The notes beneath the pieces were generated by a model, which was not told the DNA's origin, did not search any database, and saw nothing but the letters and a program-made list of their open reading frames with translations. Below, in pieces: positions 55,404 through 64,000 of a stretch of 64,000 bases of DNA (the stretch's first letter is position 1; every line of letters begins with the position of its first letter). Origin of the DNA: Metallibacterium scheffleri (GTDB lineage: Bacteria > Pseudomonadota > Gammaproteobacteria > Xanthomonadales > Rhodanobacteraceae). The stretch spans positions 721,001 to 785,000 of the forward strand of contig NZ_LDOS01000001.1 in assembly GCF_002077135.1 (NCBI RefSeq), given 5' to 3'. Position numbers and translations under genes: made by a program.

Positions 55404-56155
55404 TGGAAGAAGGCGTTGCGATCAACATGACCAAAGCCGTACTCACCGGGCATTCGCGCGGCCTGGGCGCCGCGCTGGCCGCAGCGCTGCTGGCGCGCGG
55501 CATCGCCACGCTGGGGCTGGCACGGCGCGGTAACGCGGCGCTCGCCGCGCACTATCCGCAGCGCCTGCATGAGGTCTCGATCGATTTGTCCGACAGCGCC
55601 GCGCTGCAAAGCTGGCTGGACGGCGGCGAACTGCGCACTTGGCTGGCTGGCGCCGCGCGCGTGCTGCTGATCAACAACGCCGGCGTGGTTGGTCCGGTGG
55701 GCGCGCTGGAGGTGCAAGCGCCGGCGCAACTGGCGCGGGCCGTTGCGCTCAACGTGAGCGCGCCGCTGATGCTGGCCGCCGCCTTCGCGGCGTCCAACAC
55801 GGCCGAGCGACGCATCGTGCACATCTCCAGCGGCGCCGCGCATCAGCCCATCGCCGGCTGGAGTTTTTACTGCGCCAGCAAGGCCGCGCTGGACCAGCAC
55901 GCGCGCACCGTGGCTGCGGACGCCACGCCCGGCCTGCGCATCTGCAGCCTGGCGCCCGGCGTGATCGATACCGACATGCAGGCCGCGGTGCGCGCCAGCG
56001 ATCCAGCGCGCTTTCCGCAACACGCGCGCTTCGTGGCCATGCACGAGACTGGCGCGCTGCTGGCGCCGGCTGCCGTGGCGCAACGTCTGCTGGATTACCT
56101 GCTCAGCGATGCCTTCGGCGCGCAAGCCGTGGCGGATCTGCGCGAGCTGGGTTGA
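55403..56155 (+). CDS. Short-chain dehydrogenase (sepiapterin-reductase-like)
   Basis: 250 residues from ATG 55403, which shares the last base of the aminotransferase stop (TGATG); GTG 55400 or ATG 55427 are alternatives. SDR motifs: LTGHSRGLGAAL (Gly-rich loop, with H in place of the usual A), LINNAGVVG, ISSGAAHQP with the catalytic serine, and FYCASKAALDQ with Y-x3-K. The whole resembles sepiapterin/benzil-reductase-like SDRs. Cytosolic, substrate unknown. Translational coupling suggests a shared pathway or merely shared regulation with the aminotransferase. Confidence 0.87.
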   Translation: MEEGVAINMTKAVLTGHSRGLGAALAAALLARGIATLGLARRGNAALAAHYPQRLHEVSIDLSDSAALQSWLDGGELRTWLAGAARVLLINNAGVVGPVGALEVQAPAQLARAVALNVSAPLMLAAAFAASNTAERRIVHISSGAAHQPIAGWSFYCASKAALDQHARTVAADATPGLRICSLAPGVIDTDMQAAVRASDPARFPQHARFVAMHETGALLAPAAVAQRLLDYLLSDAFGAQAVADLRELG

Positions 56156-56200
56156 GTTGGACCGGGACTCGGGACGAGCGCGTTGCGACTCGCAGGCTCC

Positions 56201-56239
56201 GTCATCCCGGGCGGCGCGCAGCGCCGAGCCGGGATCCAG
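56201..56239. repeat. GTCATCCCGG..CCGGGATCC palindromic repeat
   Basis: GTCATCCCGG (56201-56210) and GCCGGGATCC (56228-56237) flank GCGGCGCGCAGCGCC, giving a GC-rich hairpin. Same family as 31086-31113. Lies between the convergent SDR and permease genes and may act as a terminator. Confidence 0.55.
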
Positions 56240-56297
56240 CGGGACCTGCCATGGGCGTCATCGTTGATCGACCGCTGATCGCCGCTGCGTGCTGACC

Positions 56298-57041
56298 TCA
56301 CGTGTCCTCGCCGGCGGCGAACACGCGCGTCGCCAGCCAGGTCAGCACCACGATGAAACCCAGCAGCACCGCCAGCGATAGCAGCGGCGGGTACGCATAG
56401 CGGTCGAGGATGGCGCCGCGCATCAGGTCCACCGCGTAGGCCACCGGGTCGATGTGCGCCAGCCAGCGCAGCCAGACCGGTGCGCTGTCCAGCGGGTACA
56501 ACGCGCCGGACAAAAAGAACATCGGCAGCAGCACCGCGTTGGAGATGATCGGGAACACCGTGGTCGAGCGGAAGCGCGCGGCGGTGGCCACGCCCAGCGC
56601 GGAGAACGTGACCGCGGCCAGGATCATGGTGCCGATCAGTTCCAGCAGCGCGAGCAGCGACAGATCCATGCCCAGAAGCGGCAGCAGCAGCAGCAGGATC
56701 GTCGCCGGCACCAGCGCCTGGATGGCGCCCGAAAGCACCTTGCCCAGCGCAATCGCCACGCGCGGCACCGGCGCCACCAGCACCGCCTTGAGGAAACCGA
56801 TCTGGCGGTCGAACACGATCAGCATCGCCGCGAACACCGAGGAGAACAGCAGCGACAGGCCGAGCACGCCTGGGTAGATGTAGTGCAGATAGCCGCTACC
56901 GCCCATTTTGGAGCTGGCGCCCAGGCCCGAGCCCAGCACGAACAGGTACAGCAGCGGCTGGATCAGGCTGGAGACCAGGCGCACGCGGTCCACCCACAGG
57001 CGCTTGAGGTCCAGCATGATCACCGCGAACAGGCCCCTCAT
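56298..57041 (-). CDS. ABC-2-type permease, daunorubicin-resistance DrrB-like
   Basis: 247 residues from ATG 57041. Six hydrophobic segments; the ABC-2 pattern LFSSVFAAMLIVFDRQIGFLKAVLVAPVPRVAIALGKVL (a VPR-containing coupling region) and a late FFLSGALYPLDSAPVWLRWLAHIDPVAYAVDLMRG. The usual membrane half of a DrrAB-like exporter. Overlaps the ATPase stop by four bases. Substrate unknown. Confidence 0.91.
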   Translation of the reverse strand: MRGLFAVIMLDLKRLWVDRVRLVSSLIQPLLYLFVLGSGLGASSKMGGSGYLHYIYPGVLGLSLLFSSVFAAMLIVFDRQIGFLKAVLVAPVPRVAIALGKVLSGAIQALVPATILLLLLPLLGMDLSLLALLELIGTMILAAVTFSALGVATAARFRSTTVFPIISNAVLLPMFFLSGALYPLDSAPVWLRWLAHIDPVAYAVDLMRGAILDRYAYPPLLSLAVLLGFIVVLTWLATRVFAAGEDT

Positions 57042-58018
57042 GGCTGGCCTCCCTGCGCGCGCGGCGCGGGCTTGCCGTTGCCATCCTCGAGCGCACGTCC
57101 GGTGAGCTTGAGGAACACGTCCTCGAGGCTGGGCTCGTGCACCTCCGCGCGGCGCGTGCGCACCGGCAGATGCGCCAGCACCTCGGGCAACACCGCCGCC
57201 GGCTCGGACGCGACCAGCAGCACGCCGCGCGCGCTGATTTCGGGGTGATGGCCGTGTTCGCGCAGCCATGCGGCGGCCTGCGCGTCGTCATCGGTGGCCA
57301 GCAGCAACACGCCGCCGCCGACGCGGTTCTTGAGTTCCTGCGGACTGCCCAGGGCGATGATCTGGCCGTGATCGATCAACGCGATGCGGTCGGCGGGCTC
57401 GGCCTCGTCCATGTAATGCGTGGTCAGGAACACCGTGCCGCCGGCGCTGACGTAATGGCGCACCTCGGCCCAGAACAGGCGCCGCGCATCCACGTCCAGG
57501 CCCAGCGTGGCCTCGTCCAGGAACAACACTTCGGGCGTGGCCACCAGCGCCCGCGCCAGCTCGACGCGGCGCTTCTGCCCGCCGGAGAGCTTCTGCGCCT
57601 CGCGCGCGGCGACATCCTCCAGCCCCAGCGTCACCAGCAGTTCCGCGCTGCGCGTTTTCGCCGCGCGCGAGGACAGCCCGTAGAACAGGCCCATCAGATG
57701 CAGGTTGTCGCGCACCGAGAGCTTGCCTTCGAGAGCCGGCTCCTGAAACACGATGCCCATGCGCTGGCGCACCGCCACGCGCTCGCGCACGCTATCGAAG
57801 CCGAGCACCTGCGCCGTGCCCTCGCTGGGCTTGAGTAGCGTGGCGAAAATCGAGAACAGCGTGGTCTTGCCGGCGCCATTGGGACCGAGCAGGGCAAACA
57901 TCTCGCCGCGCCACACGGCAAGGTCGATGCCGCGCAGCGCATGCACGGCGCCGTAACGCTTGTGCAGGCCGCGCGCCTCGAGCGCCGGCGCATTGCCCGA
58001 CACCTCGCCCTCAGCCAT
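57038..58018 (-). CDS. ABC transporter ATP-binding protein, DrrA-like
   Basis: 326 residues from ATG 58018; ATG 58027 adds three. Walker A GPNGAGKTT, Q-loop FQEPALEGKLSVRDNL, signature LSGGQKRRVELARAL, Walker B VLFLDEAT (DEAT rather than DEPT), H-loop LTTHYMDEAE. The C-terminal EPSLEDVFLKLTGRALED is the DrrA-type ending. Overlaps the peptidase gene by 8 bp and the permease by 4 bp, so all three are coupled on the minus strand. Confidence 0.93.
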   Translation of the reverse strand: MAEGEVSGNAPALEARGLHKRYGAVHALRGIDLAVWRGEMFALLGPNGAGKTTLFSIFATLLKPSEGTAQVLGFDSVRERVAVRQRMGIVFQEPALEGKLSVRDNLHLMGLFYGLSSRAAKTRSAELLVTLGLEDVAAREAQKLSGGQKRRVELARALVATPEVLFLDEATLGLDVDARRLFWAEVRHYVSAGGTVFLTTHYMDEAEPADRIALIDHGQIIALGSPQELKNRVGGGVLLLATDDDAQAAAWLREHGHHPEISARGVLLVASEPAAVLPEVLAHLPVRTRRAEVHEPSLEDVFLKLTGRALEDGNGKPAPRAQGGQP

Positions 58019-60116
58019 GTCGGGCATGCGCATCGGGCGGCAGATACTTGGCGAACCAGGCCAGCGCGCGCACCAGCACGTCGCGCTTGTGCGCCGGGTT
58101 GACGAAGCCATGGCCCTCGTTCGGATACACCACGAGTTGCGTGGGCACGCCCATGGCCTTCAGCCCACGCCACATCTCGAACGATTGCGGCGCCGGGCAC
58201 TCGGCGTCGAATTCACCCACCACCATCAGCGTCGGCGTTTTGTCCCGCTTGATGAAGTTGATCGCCGAACTGCGCGCATACACGGCCGGATCATCGTAGA
58301 CGCTGGCGCCGAAGAAGGGCTTCATCCAGGCGTCGATCGAATTCTCGCCGTTGTAGCTCAGCCAGTCCGACAGTCCGGCACCAGCCACCGCGGCGCGGAA
58401 CACGTGCGTCTGCGTGGGCGCGAACATGCTCATGAAACCGCCGTAGCTCCAGCCGGTGATGCCGACGCGGCGCGGATCGACCGGGAAGTGCGCCTCGACC
58501 TGCTTCACCCCGGCGAGGATGTCGCGCAGATCGCCGTAGCCCATGTCGCGACGCACGGCCTTGGCGAAGCGCTCGCCTTGGCCGAAGCTGCCGCGCGGGT
58601 TGGGAAACAGCACGAAGTAGCCCATCGCCGACAGCGGCGCGCCACCGTAGTTCACGCCCGGCCAGCGTGGCTGCACCGCCCAGCTCGGGCCGCCGTGCAC
58701 CGAGACGATCAGCGGGTAGCGCTGGTGCGGATCGTAGTTGGCTGGGTACAGCAGCCAGCCCTGCACATGGAAGCCCTGGTTGGTCCAGTGCAGCGATACC
58801 GACTTGCCCCACAGCGGGCGGATGCCGGCATTGACCTGCGTGAGCGCGCGCGGCGCGGCCAGCGCGGCGATGCCGCCATCGCTGGCGCGGCGCAGCGTGG
58901 TGGACCACACCTCGGGCGGCACCTCGAAGCTGCTCTGGATCCACGCCAGCGCATCGCCCTGCGCGGCCAGCGCCAGCGCCGACATCGCCGTGCCGTCACC
59001 CAGCGCGGCATGCACTGTGCGCAGCGGCTGCCAGCGGCCGTGACTGCCGTCGATGCGCAACGTGGCCAACTGGCTGGAGCCGCCGGCGAAGGCGTTGACC
59101 AGCAGTGCATGCGCGCCGGTCCAGGCGAACCAGCTCGGGGTGACGCCGATGCCCGGGGTCAGATCCGCCGGCGCGCCGCCCGTGGCGGGGACGAGGTACA
59201 CGTCGCCGCCGGTGGCGCCCTGGTCGCTCATCAGCCCGCCGATGAAGGCGATGGACTTGCCATCCGGCGCGAAGCGCGGCAGCGCGATTTGCAGGCCATG
59301 CAGCGGCCCGGCCACGGTGTCGGGGTCCACCACGGCGCGTGGCGCGGCAGCGACGCGCGTCGGCTGCACGTACAGTTGCGCCACCCACCAGTGGTCGGCG
59401 CCGGGTGGCGTGGCCGCCACGTAGGCGATGCGCTGCGCGTGCGGCGCATAGTCGAATTCATAGACGAACAGTCCAGCGGGCGTGAGCAATTGCGGTGCGC
59501 CGCCCTGCGCCGCCACCTGCGCCACACGCTGGTGTTCGATATTGGTTTCTCCGATCACGCCCACCTGGGGTCCGGTCGAGGCCAGGGCGTCGGCACGGCG
59601 CGTGTCGCCGGGGATGTACAGAAAGCCCAGCGCGCGGCCATCCGGCGCCCAGCGCAGCGCGTGCACGAGGCCATCGAGATGGGTGATCTGATGCGGCTGC
59701 GCACCGGCGCGCGCCACATCCAGCAGCACGACGTCCTGTTGCGCGCGCTTGCCGCTGGCGCAGTCGGACAGGAACGCCAGCGTGTGTCCATCCGGCGCGA
59801 AGCCGGGCGCGGCGACGCCGCAGCCCTTGTGCTGGCCCGGCGCGGCGATGGCGCGCACCTCGCTGCCGTTGCCGTTGGCCAGGTACAGCCGCGCGCCGTC
59901 GGTGGTCTTCTCGACCCAGGCTAGATGCCGCGCGTGCGGCGAGATCGCCACCGCGGCAATGGCCTTGGCCGCGCCCAGCCGCGCCAGGATGGCATCCACC
60001 CGCGCCGAAACCGCGGCCGGAACCTCGGGTGGCGGGATCACATCGGCGGCCTGCGCCAGTCGGGGCGCGAAAGCCAGGCCCAGCAGCAGCGTGAACAGGC
60101 GCGATGGCAGTGACAT
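58011..60116 (-). CDS. Exported S9-family prolyl oligopeptidase-like peptidase
   Basis: 701 residues from ATG 60116. A signal peptide covers about 1-23 (LFTLLLGLAFAPRLAQA). A beta-propeller (about 45-430, repeated WAPDGRALGFLY and FAPDGKSIAFIGG blades) is followed by an alpha/beta-hydrolase domain with nucleophile S in GWSYGGFMS, acid in GEFDAECPAPQS, and H in NEGHGF. It should cut short peptides in the periplasm, with dipeptidyl- or acylaminoacyl-peptidase activity. The gene leads an operon whose next two genes encode an ABC exporter. Confidence 0.92.
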   Translation of the reverse strand: MSLPSRLFTLLLGLAFAPRLAQAADVIPPPEVPAAVSARVDAILARLGAAKAIAAVAISPHARHLAWVEKTTDGARLYLANGNGSEVRAIAAPGQHKGCGVAAPGFAPDGHTLAFLSDCASGKRAQQDVVLLDVARAGAQPHQITHLDGLVHALRWAPDGRALGFLYIPGDTRRADALASTGPQVGVIGETNIEHQRVAQVAAQGGAPQLLTPAGLFVYEFDYAPHAQRIAYVAATPPGADHWWVAQLYVQPTRVAAAPRAVVDPDTVAGPLHGLQIALPRFAPDGKSIAFIGGLMSDQGATGGDVYLVPATGGAPADLTPGIGVTPSWFAWTGAHALLVNAFAGGSSQLATLRIDGSHGRWQPLRTVHAALGDGTAMSALALAAQGDALAWIQSSFEVPPEVWSTTLRRASDGGIAALAAPRALTQVNAGIRPLWGKSVSLHWTNQGFHVQGWLLYPANYDPHQRYPLIVSVHGGPSWAVQPRWPGVNYGGAPLSAMGYFVLFPNPRGSFGQGERFAKAVRRDMGYGDLRDILAGVKQVEAHFPVDPRRVGITGWSYGGFMSMFAPTQTHVFRAAVAGAGLSDWLSYNGENSIDAWMKPFFGASVYDDPAVYARSSAINFIKRDKTPTLMVVGEFDAECPAPQSFEMWRGLKAMGVPTQLVVYPNEGHGFVNPAHKRDVLVRALAWFAKYLPPDAHARHG

Positions 60117-60294
60117 GTCGGATCTCCGCGAAGACGTGCCGTGGTCGATCGAGCTTTGACAGCGGCGTGGGCGCGAGGTTGCATCGCATGGCCGGTGGCG
60201 ACGGGTGTTGCCGTGCGCTACAGCGGGCGCGTGGCGTTGCGCGGGGCGCTGCTCGATACCGACGCGCTGGCCGAGTGCCGGCTTTGCCGACAAC
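60117..60294. other. Start of a 324-bp gap, no intact gene
   Basis: The gap between the S9 peptidase start and the ggt stop runs from 60117 to 60440. Its first part shows no recognisable gene, hairpin or promoter beyond the likely upstream region of the peptidase operon. Its second half is an ECF sigma gene fragment, listed separately. Confidence 0.4.
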
Positions 60295-60428
60295 GACTGA
60301 CCACGCAGCGTCGCTTTGTACGACGCGCTGATGCAGCGCCGAGCCCTCGCCGGCGGCGGTTCAACTATGCGGTGGTCTTGGGTATGGCTTACGGCCCCAC
60401 TGCGGCGCTGGATCTGGTGGACGCGTGA
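60295..60428 (+). pseudogene. Frameshifted fragment of an ECF42-type RNA polymerase sigma factor (SigJ-like/DUF6596)
   Basis: In one frame 60295-60339 reads D-stop-PRSVALYDALMQR; in the next frame 60339-60425 reads PSP followed by NYAVVLGMAYGPTAALDLVDA and a stop. Joined, this is the signature of the C-terminal extension of ECF42 sigma factors (DWP.I.ALYDAL....PSPVV.LN.AVA..MA.GP.A.L.L.DA). A TGA stands where the conserved TGG (Trp) is expected, and a one-base shift lies near 60338. No sigma-2 or sigma-4 region is present, so only about 45 residues remain. Recognised by motif only. Confidence 0.55.
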
Positions 60429-60440
60429 CGCGTACGCGCA

Positions 60441-62231
60441 TCAGTACCCCGCGGCCAGGCCTGCCGGGCGTCTGCGATCGTTGGCACCTTCGATCATGCC
60501 GGTTTCCGGATTGACCAGGATCGCCTCGTCGGCGCCCCATGCGGGCACGACCTTGAACGTGTAGCCCATGTTCTGCAGGGCGGCCTGGGTGGTCGGCGTG
60601 AGATAGCCGGGTTCGACGAAGATGGCGTCCGGGTACCACTGCATGTGCATGCGCGGTGCATCCACCGCCTGCTGCATGTTCATGCCGAAGTCGACGACGT
60701 TGAGGATGCTCTCGAGCGTGGAGGAGATGATGGTCGAGCCACCCGGACTGCCGGTGACCATGAACACCTTGCCGTGCTTGAGCACGATGCTCGGCACCAT
60801 CGAGGACAGCGGGATCTTGCCCGGCTGGATCTCGTTGACGTGGCCCTGCACCAGCCCGAAGGAGTTGGGCACGCCGGGCTTGGAGGTGAAGTCGTCCATG
60901 GTGTTGTTGAGGAAGAAGCCGGTGTTGCCGGCCATCATGCCGACACCGAACAGATAGTTGATGCTGTAGGTGACGCTGACCGCGTTGCCCTTGGCATCGA
61001 GCACGGAGTAGTGCGTGGTGTGCATGCCTTCGGCGGCGCCCAGGCTGCCCTTGACCTCGCTCGAGGGGGTGGCGCGGTCGGGCTGGATCTGGCTGCGGAT
61101 GCGCGCGATGTTGGCGGTGGAGAGCAGGCGCTTGATCGGGTTGTGCACGAAGGCCGGATCACCGAGGTAGGTGTTGCGATCGGCGAAGGCGTGGCGTTCG
61201 GCCTCGGCCAGGACGTGCGTGGTCAGCACCGAGGCGTAGCCCCACTGGGCCAGCGGATAGCCATCGAGGATGCGCAGGATCTCGCACACCGTCTCGCCCG
61301 AGCTGGGCGGCGGCGGCGTCACCACCGTAGTGCCCTGGTAGCGGCATTCGATGGGCTTGGCCCACACCACCTTGTAGTCGCGGAAGTCCTTGAGGCTGAG
61401 GATGCCGCCGTGCTGCGCGCTGGCGGCGACGATGGCCCTGGCGATGGGGCCGTCGTAATAGGCCTTGCTGCCGCCCTGCGCGATCAATTCCAGCGTGTGC
61501 GCGAGCTCGGGCTGCTTCAACCGCTCGCCCGCTTTCCAGGGCTGGCCGTGGTTGAGGAAGATGGCGGCGACGTTGGGGTGCGCGGCGAAGTCCTTGCTGC
61601 GCGTGTCCAGGATCTTCACGTCGCCCGGCTGCAGCACAAAGCCGTCGCGCGCCAGCTTGATGGCCGGGGCCATCACCTGTTTCAGGCTCATCGTGCCGTA
61701 TTTCTTCAGCGCCGCATCCAGGCCCATCACCGAGCCGGGTACGCCCACGCCCAGCCAGGTCTTGGTGCTGCGGCCGGGCACCACGTTGCCCTGCGCGTCC
61801 TGGAACAGCGTCGGCGTGGCCGCCAGCGGCGCGCGCTCGCGGAAATCGAGAAAGACGTTCTTGCCATTGGCCAGGTGGAGGGTCATGAAGCCACCGCCAC
61901 CGATGTTGCCGCAGCAGGGATGCACCACGGCCAGTGCGTAGCCGACGGCGACCGCGGCATCCACCGCGTTGCCGCCTTGCTTGAGAATGTCCAGGCCCAC
62001 TTGCGTCGCGTAATGCTGTGCGCTGACCACCATGGCGTGCTTGGCGAGCACGGGCTTGGCGTCCATCCATTCGGCCTGCGCGATGCCGCCGGCAGTACTG
62101 TCCAGCGCGGCGCTGGAGATCTGGGCGGAGGCCGCTGGCGCAGGATGCGCGGGCGCCGCATCGCGCGGCGCGGCGGCGGCCAGCGGGCTGGCCAGCAGGC
62201 CGCAGAAGAGGACGGTTAGGAGTCGATGCAT
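60441..62231 (-). CDS. ggt: Gamma-glutamyltransferase
   Basis: 596 residues, with a signal peptide about 1-20 (LLTVLFCGLLASPLAAA). Proenzyme type: the large-subunit motifs HPCCGNIGGGGFM, RERAP and ADRNTYLGDP are followed by the autoprocessing/nucleophile threonine T405 in GMHTTHYSVLD, and the small subunit carries GSPGGSTIISSTLESI. It cleaves or transfers the gamma-glutamyl group of glutathione in the periplasm. It needs maturation into two chains. Stop is followed by the ECF fragment on the other strand. Confidence 0.96.
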   Translation of the reverse strand: MHRLLTVLFCGLLASPLAAAAPRDAAPAHPAPAASAQISSAALDSTAGGIAQAEWMDAKPVLAKHAMVVSAQHYATQVGLDILKQGGNAVDAAVAVGYALAVVHPCCGNIGGGGFMTLHLANGKNVFLDFRERAPLAATPTLFQDAQGNVVPGRSTKTWLGVGVPGSVMGLDAALKKYGTMSLKQVMAPAIKLARDGFVLQPGDVKILDTRSKDFAAHPNVAAIFLNHGQPWKAGERLKQPELAHTLELIAQGGSKAYYDGPIARAIVAASAQHGGILSLKDFRDYKVVWAKPIECRYQGTTVVTPPPPSSGETVCEILRILDGYPLAQWGYASVLTTHVLAEAERHAFADRNTYLGDPAFVHNPIKRLLSTANIARIRSQIQPDRATPSSEVKGSLGAAEGMHTTHYSVLDAKGNAVSVTYSINYLFGVGMMAGNTGFFLNNTMDDFTSKPGVPNSFGLVQGHVNEIQPGKIPLSSMVPSIVLKHGKVFMVTGSPGGSTIISSTLESILNVVDFGMNMQQAVDAPRMHMQWYPDAIFVEPGYLTPTTQAALQNMGYTFKVVPAWGADEAILVNPETGMIEGANDRRRPAGLAAGY

Positions 62232-62340
62232 GGGGCTCTCCTCGGTCGGTCGGGATTCAGATGCGGGTTGCGCAGATTACCGCCCTGCGCGCGATCAACT
62301 CGTGGTGGCCGCATGATGCTGCCACTACGCGGCAAGCGGC

Positions 62341-62838
62341 TCACTCCGTGCAACGATATTGCATCAGAGTGATGCTGCGACCGCTGTATTCACTCTGCTC
62401 CAGTACGGTCCAGCCCAGGTGCCGGTATAGGTCCACCTGGTCGAAGGTGTAGAGGTACAGCGCGGGCACGTGGCGGCAGGCGTGGTCCATCGCCGCGCGT
62501 GCCAGCTGGCGACCGAAACCGCGCCGGCGCCAGTCTGGCAACACCAGGATGTTGACCAGCCACGGGCCGAGGTCGGGACGTGTTGGCAGGTCGTGCGGCA
62601 CGATGCTGGCGCAGCCCACGCGTTCGCCGTCGACGAGGCCGACAAAAAATCTGGGGATGGCAACGGCACGATCGAGGCTGTGTTGCAGATCGGCGCGGTT
62701 CTCGCGCCACACCGCTTCGTCCTCGATGCGCGCCCATTCTTGGTAGATCCAGCGGCCGACGATGGCGGCATCCTCGTGGTCGCGCAGTGGCTCGATATGC
62801 AGCGCCTCACCGCGTGGCGCGTCCGTGCCGCCGCTCAT
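62341..62838 (-). CDS. GNAT-family N-acetyltransferase
   Basis: 165 residues from ATG 62838. GNAT core: [26 protein letters not shown] with the acetyl-CoA loop RRRGFG, and the last strand [21 protein letters not shown]. Substrate unknown. Its ATG overlaps the hemL stop by four bases (ATGA), so it is translated after hemL. 109 bp separate it from ggt. Confidence 0.88.
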   Translation of the reverse strand: MSGGTDAPRGEALHIEPLRDHEDAAIVGRWIYQEWARIEDEAVWRENRADLQHSLDRAVAIPRFFVGLVDGERVGCASIVPHDLPTRPDLGPWLVNILVLPDWRRRGFGRQLARAAMDHACRHVPALYLYTFDQVDLYRHLGWTVLEQSEYSGRSITLMQYRCTE

Positions 62839-64000
62839 GCCGTGCTTTGCACGACGGCGCGGAAGGCGTGGCGCGCGGCTTCGAGCGTCTGTTCGATTTC
62901 GCTCTGTCCGTGTGCCGAGGACATGAAGCCGGCCTCGAACGCACTGGGCGCGAGGTACACGCCGCGCGCCAGCATGGCGTGAAAGAAGCGGCTGAACGCC
63001 GGGATGTCCGCGGCCGTGGCTGCGGCGTAGCTGTGCACCGGGCCGACGTGGAAGAACAGGCCGAACATGGCCGGCACATGGTTGCTGGTGAACGGCACGC
63101 CTTGCTCGCGTGCGAGCGTTTCGAATCCGGCGCAGAGGTGCATGGTCGTCTGCTCGAGCGCGGCGTGGAATCCGGGCCGCGCCACCAGCTCCAGCATGGC
63201 GAGTCCCGCCGCCATCGCCACCGGGTTGCCGCTGAGCGTGCCGGCCTGATAGATCGGCCCGGACGGTGCGATCTGTCGCATCAGTTCGCGACGGCCACCA
63301 TAGGCGCCCACCGGCATGCCGCCGCCGATGATCTTGCCCAGCGTGGTCAGGTCGGGCGTGATCCCGTAGAGCTGCTGTGCGCCCCCGGGGGCCACGCGGA
63401 AGCCGGTCATCACCTCGTCGAAGATCAGCACGGCGCTGTATTGCGTGCACAGCGCACGCAGCGTTTCGAGGAATCCGGGCAGCGGCGGGATGCAGTTCAT
63501 GTTGCCGGCCACCGGCTCGACGATCACACAGGCGATCTGCTGCCCATGTTCGGCGAACAGCGCGCGTGCGGCGTCGGTGTCGTTGTAGGGCAGGGTCAAA
63601 GTGAGATCGGCCAGCGCCTTCGGTACGCCTGGCGAGGAGGGCACGCCGAAGGTCAGCGCGCCCGAACCGGCCTTCACCAGAAAGCTGTCGCCGACACCGT
63701 GGTAGCCGCCCTCGAACTTGACGATGATGCTGCGCCCGGTGGCGCCGCGCGCCAGACGGATCGCGGCCATGGTCGCCTCGGTGCCCGAGTTGACCATGCG
63801 CAGCATTTCGATCGATGGCACCAGCCGCGTGATGGCCTCGGCCATCGCGACCTCCGCGGCGCAAGGTGTGCCGAAAGACAGTCCGCCGGCGACGGCGCGC
63901 TGCACAGCCTCGCGTACATGCGGGTGGTTGTGGCCGGCGATCATCGGGCCCCACGAGCCGACGTAGTCGATATAGCGCTTGCCTTCGACGTCCCAGAGGT
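62835..64000 (-). CDS. hemL: Glutamate-1-semialdehyde 2,1-aminomutase, partial
   Basis: The gene runs off the right edge of the window; about 388 residues of a usual about 425-430 are visible, missing the N-terminus. The visible start reads [26 protein letters not shown], a class III aminotransferase-like motif. Further landmarks: [48 protein letters not shown] and the PLP lysine in [18 protein letters not shown]. It converts glutamate 1-semialdehyde to 5-aminolevulinate in the C5 route to haem. Followed by the GNAT gene with a four-base overlap. Confidence 0.96.
   Translation of the reverse strand, partial: LWDVEGKRYIDYVGSWGPMIAGHNHPHVREAVQRAVAGGLSFGTPCAAEVAMAEAITRLVPSIEMLRMVNSGTEATMAAIRLARGATGRSIIVKFEGGYHGVGDSFLVKAGSGALTFGVPSSPGVPKALADLTLTLPYNDTDAARALFAEHGQQIACVIVEPVAGNMNCIPPLPGFLETLRALCTQYSAVLIFDEVMTGFRVAPGGAQQLYGITPDLTTLGKIIGGGMPVGAYGGRRELMRQIAPSGPIYQAGTLSGNPVAMAAGLAMLELVARPGFHAALEQTTMHLCAGFETLAREQGVPFTSNHVPAMFGLFFHVGPVHSYAAATAADIPAFSRFFHAMLARGVYLAPSAFEAGFMSSAHGQSEIEQTLEAARHAFRAVVQSTA

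Overview
The window is a 64 kb piece of a G+C-rich, gene-dense bacterial chromosome. The mix of genes fits a gammaproteobacterium of the Xanthomonadales/Lysobacterales, perhaps Rhodanobacteraceae: the order glyA-nrdR-ribD-ribE, a pyrophosphate-type phosphofructokinase, a short adenylate kinase, mpl, ettA, priA, two-domain SppA and many TonB/LacI-type sugar genes. This placement is an inference from gene content, not from a search. No rRNA, tRNA or CRISPR array was recognised.

Layout. 1-1000: a VapBC/FitAB-type toxin-antitoxin pair with its own palindromic operator, and a fragment of a tyrosine recombinase that abuts the end of ribE, so the left edge looks like an island boundary. 985-5004: a minus-strand housekeeping operon, glyA-nrdR-acetyltransferase-ribD-ribE. 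5381-11268: ettA, a LysR regulator, a membrane-anchored TlpA-like thioredoxin, the CCA-adding enzyme and a family 2 glycosyltransferase. 11407-15274: ovoA (ovothiol biosynthesis), an ADP-ribosylglycohydrolase and a small membrane protein. 15360-18845: priA preceded by two perfect, inverted DnaA boxes, and an NAD-dependent epimerase. 18936-32363: MATE pump, sppA, a small lipoprotein, a dehydrogenase, a PAS-PAS-GGDEF cyclase, a PlpD-like patatin autotransporter, a thioredoxin-NHL protein, a DUF4124 protein, threonine aldolase and a DegV protein. 32516-36002: PPi-phosphofructokinase, adenylate kinase and Mpl.

36026-48276 is the most distinctive part: a sugar-utilisation locus. A LacI-type repressor faces an operon encoding a cytoplasmic GH65 phosphorylase fused to beta-phosphoglucomutase, a TonB-dependent receptor, an exported GH65 hydrolase-like enzyme, an MFS permease and an exported GH39 glycosidase. 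A tandem TGATATCGATATCA operator overlaps the -35 element of its promoter. The set reads as a complete route: outer-membrane uptake, periplasmic trimming, inner-membrane transport, and energy-saving phosphorolysis yielding beta-glucose 1-phosphate then glucose 6-phosphate. The substrate is not evident.

48383-64000: two ABC-2 type exporter pairs (one behind an S9 peptidase), a Lon-N-domain protein, dehydrogenases, glyoxalase-like protein, a Cys/Met-metabolism PLP enzyme, an acetylornithine-type aminotransferase, gamma-glutamyltransferase, an acetyltransferase and hemL, which runs off the right edge. Several intergenic gaps hold gene fossils (integrase, type I restriction-modification subunit, ECF sigma factor) and dispersed palindromic repeats.
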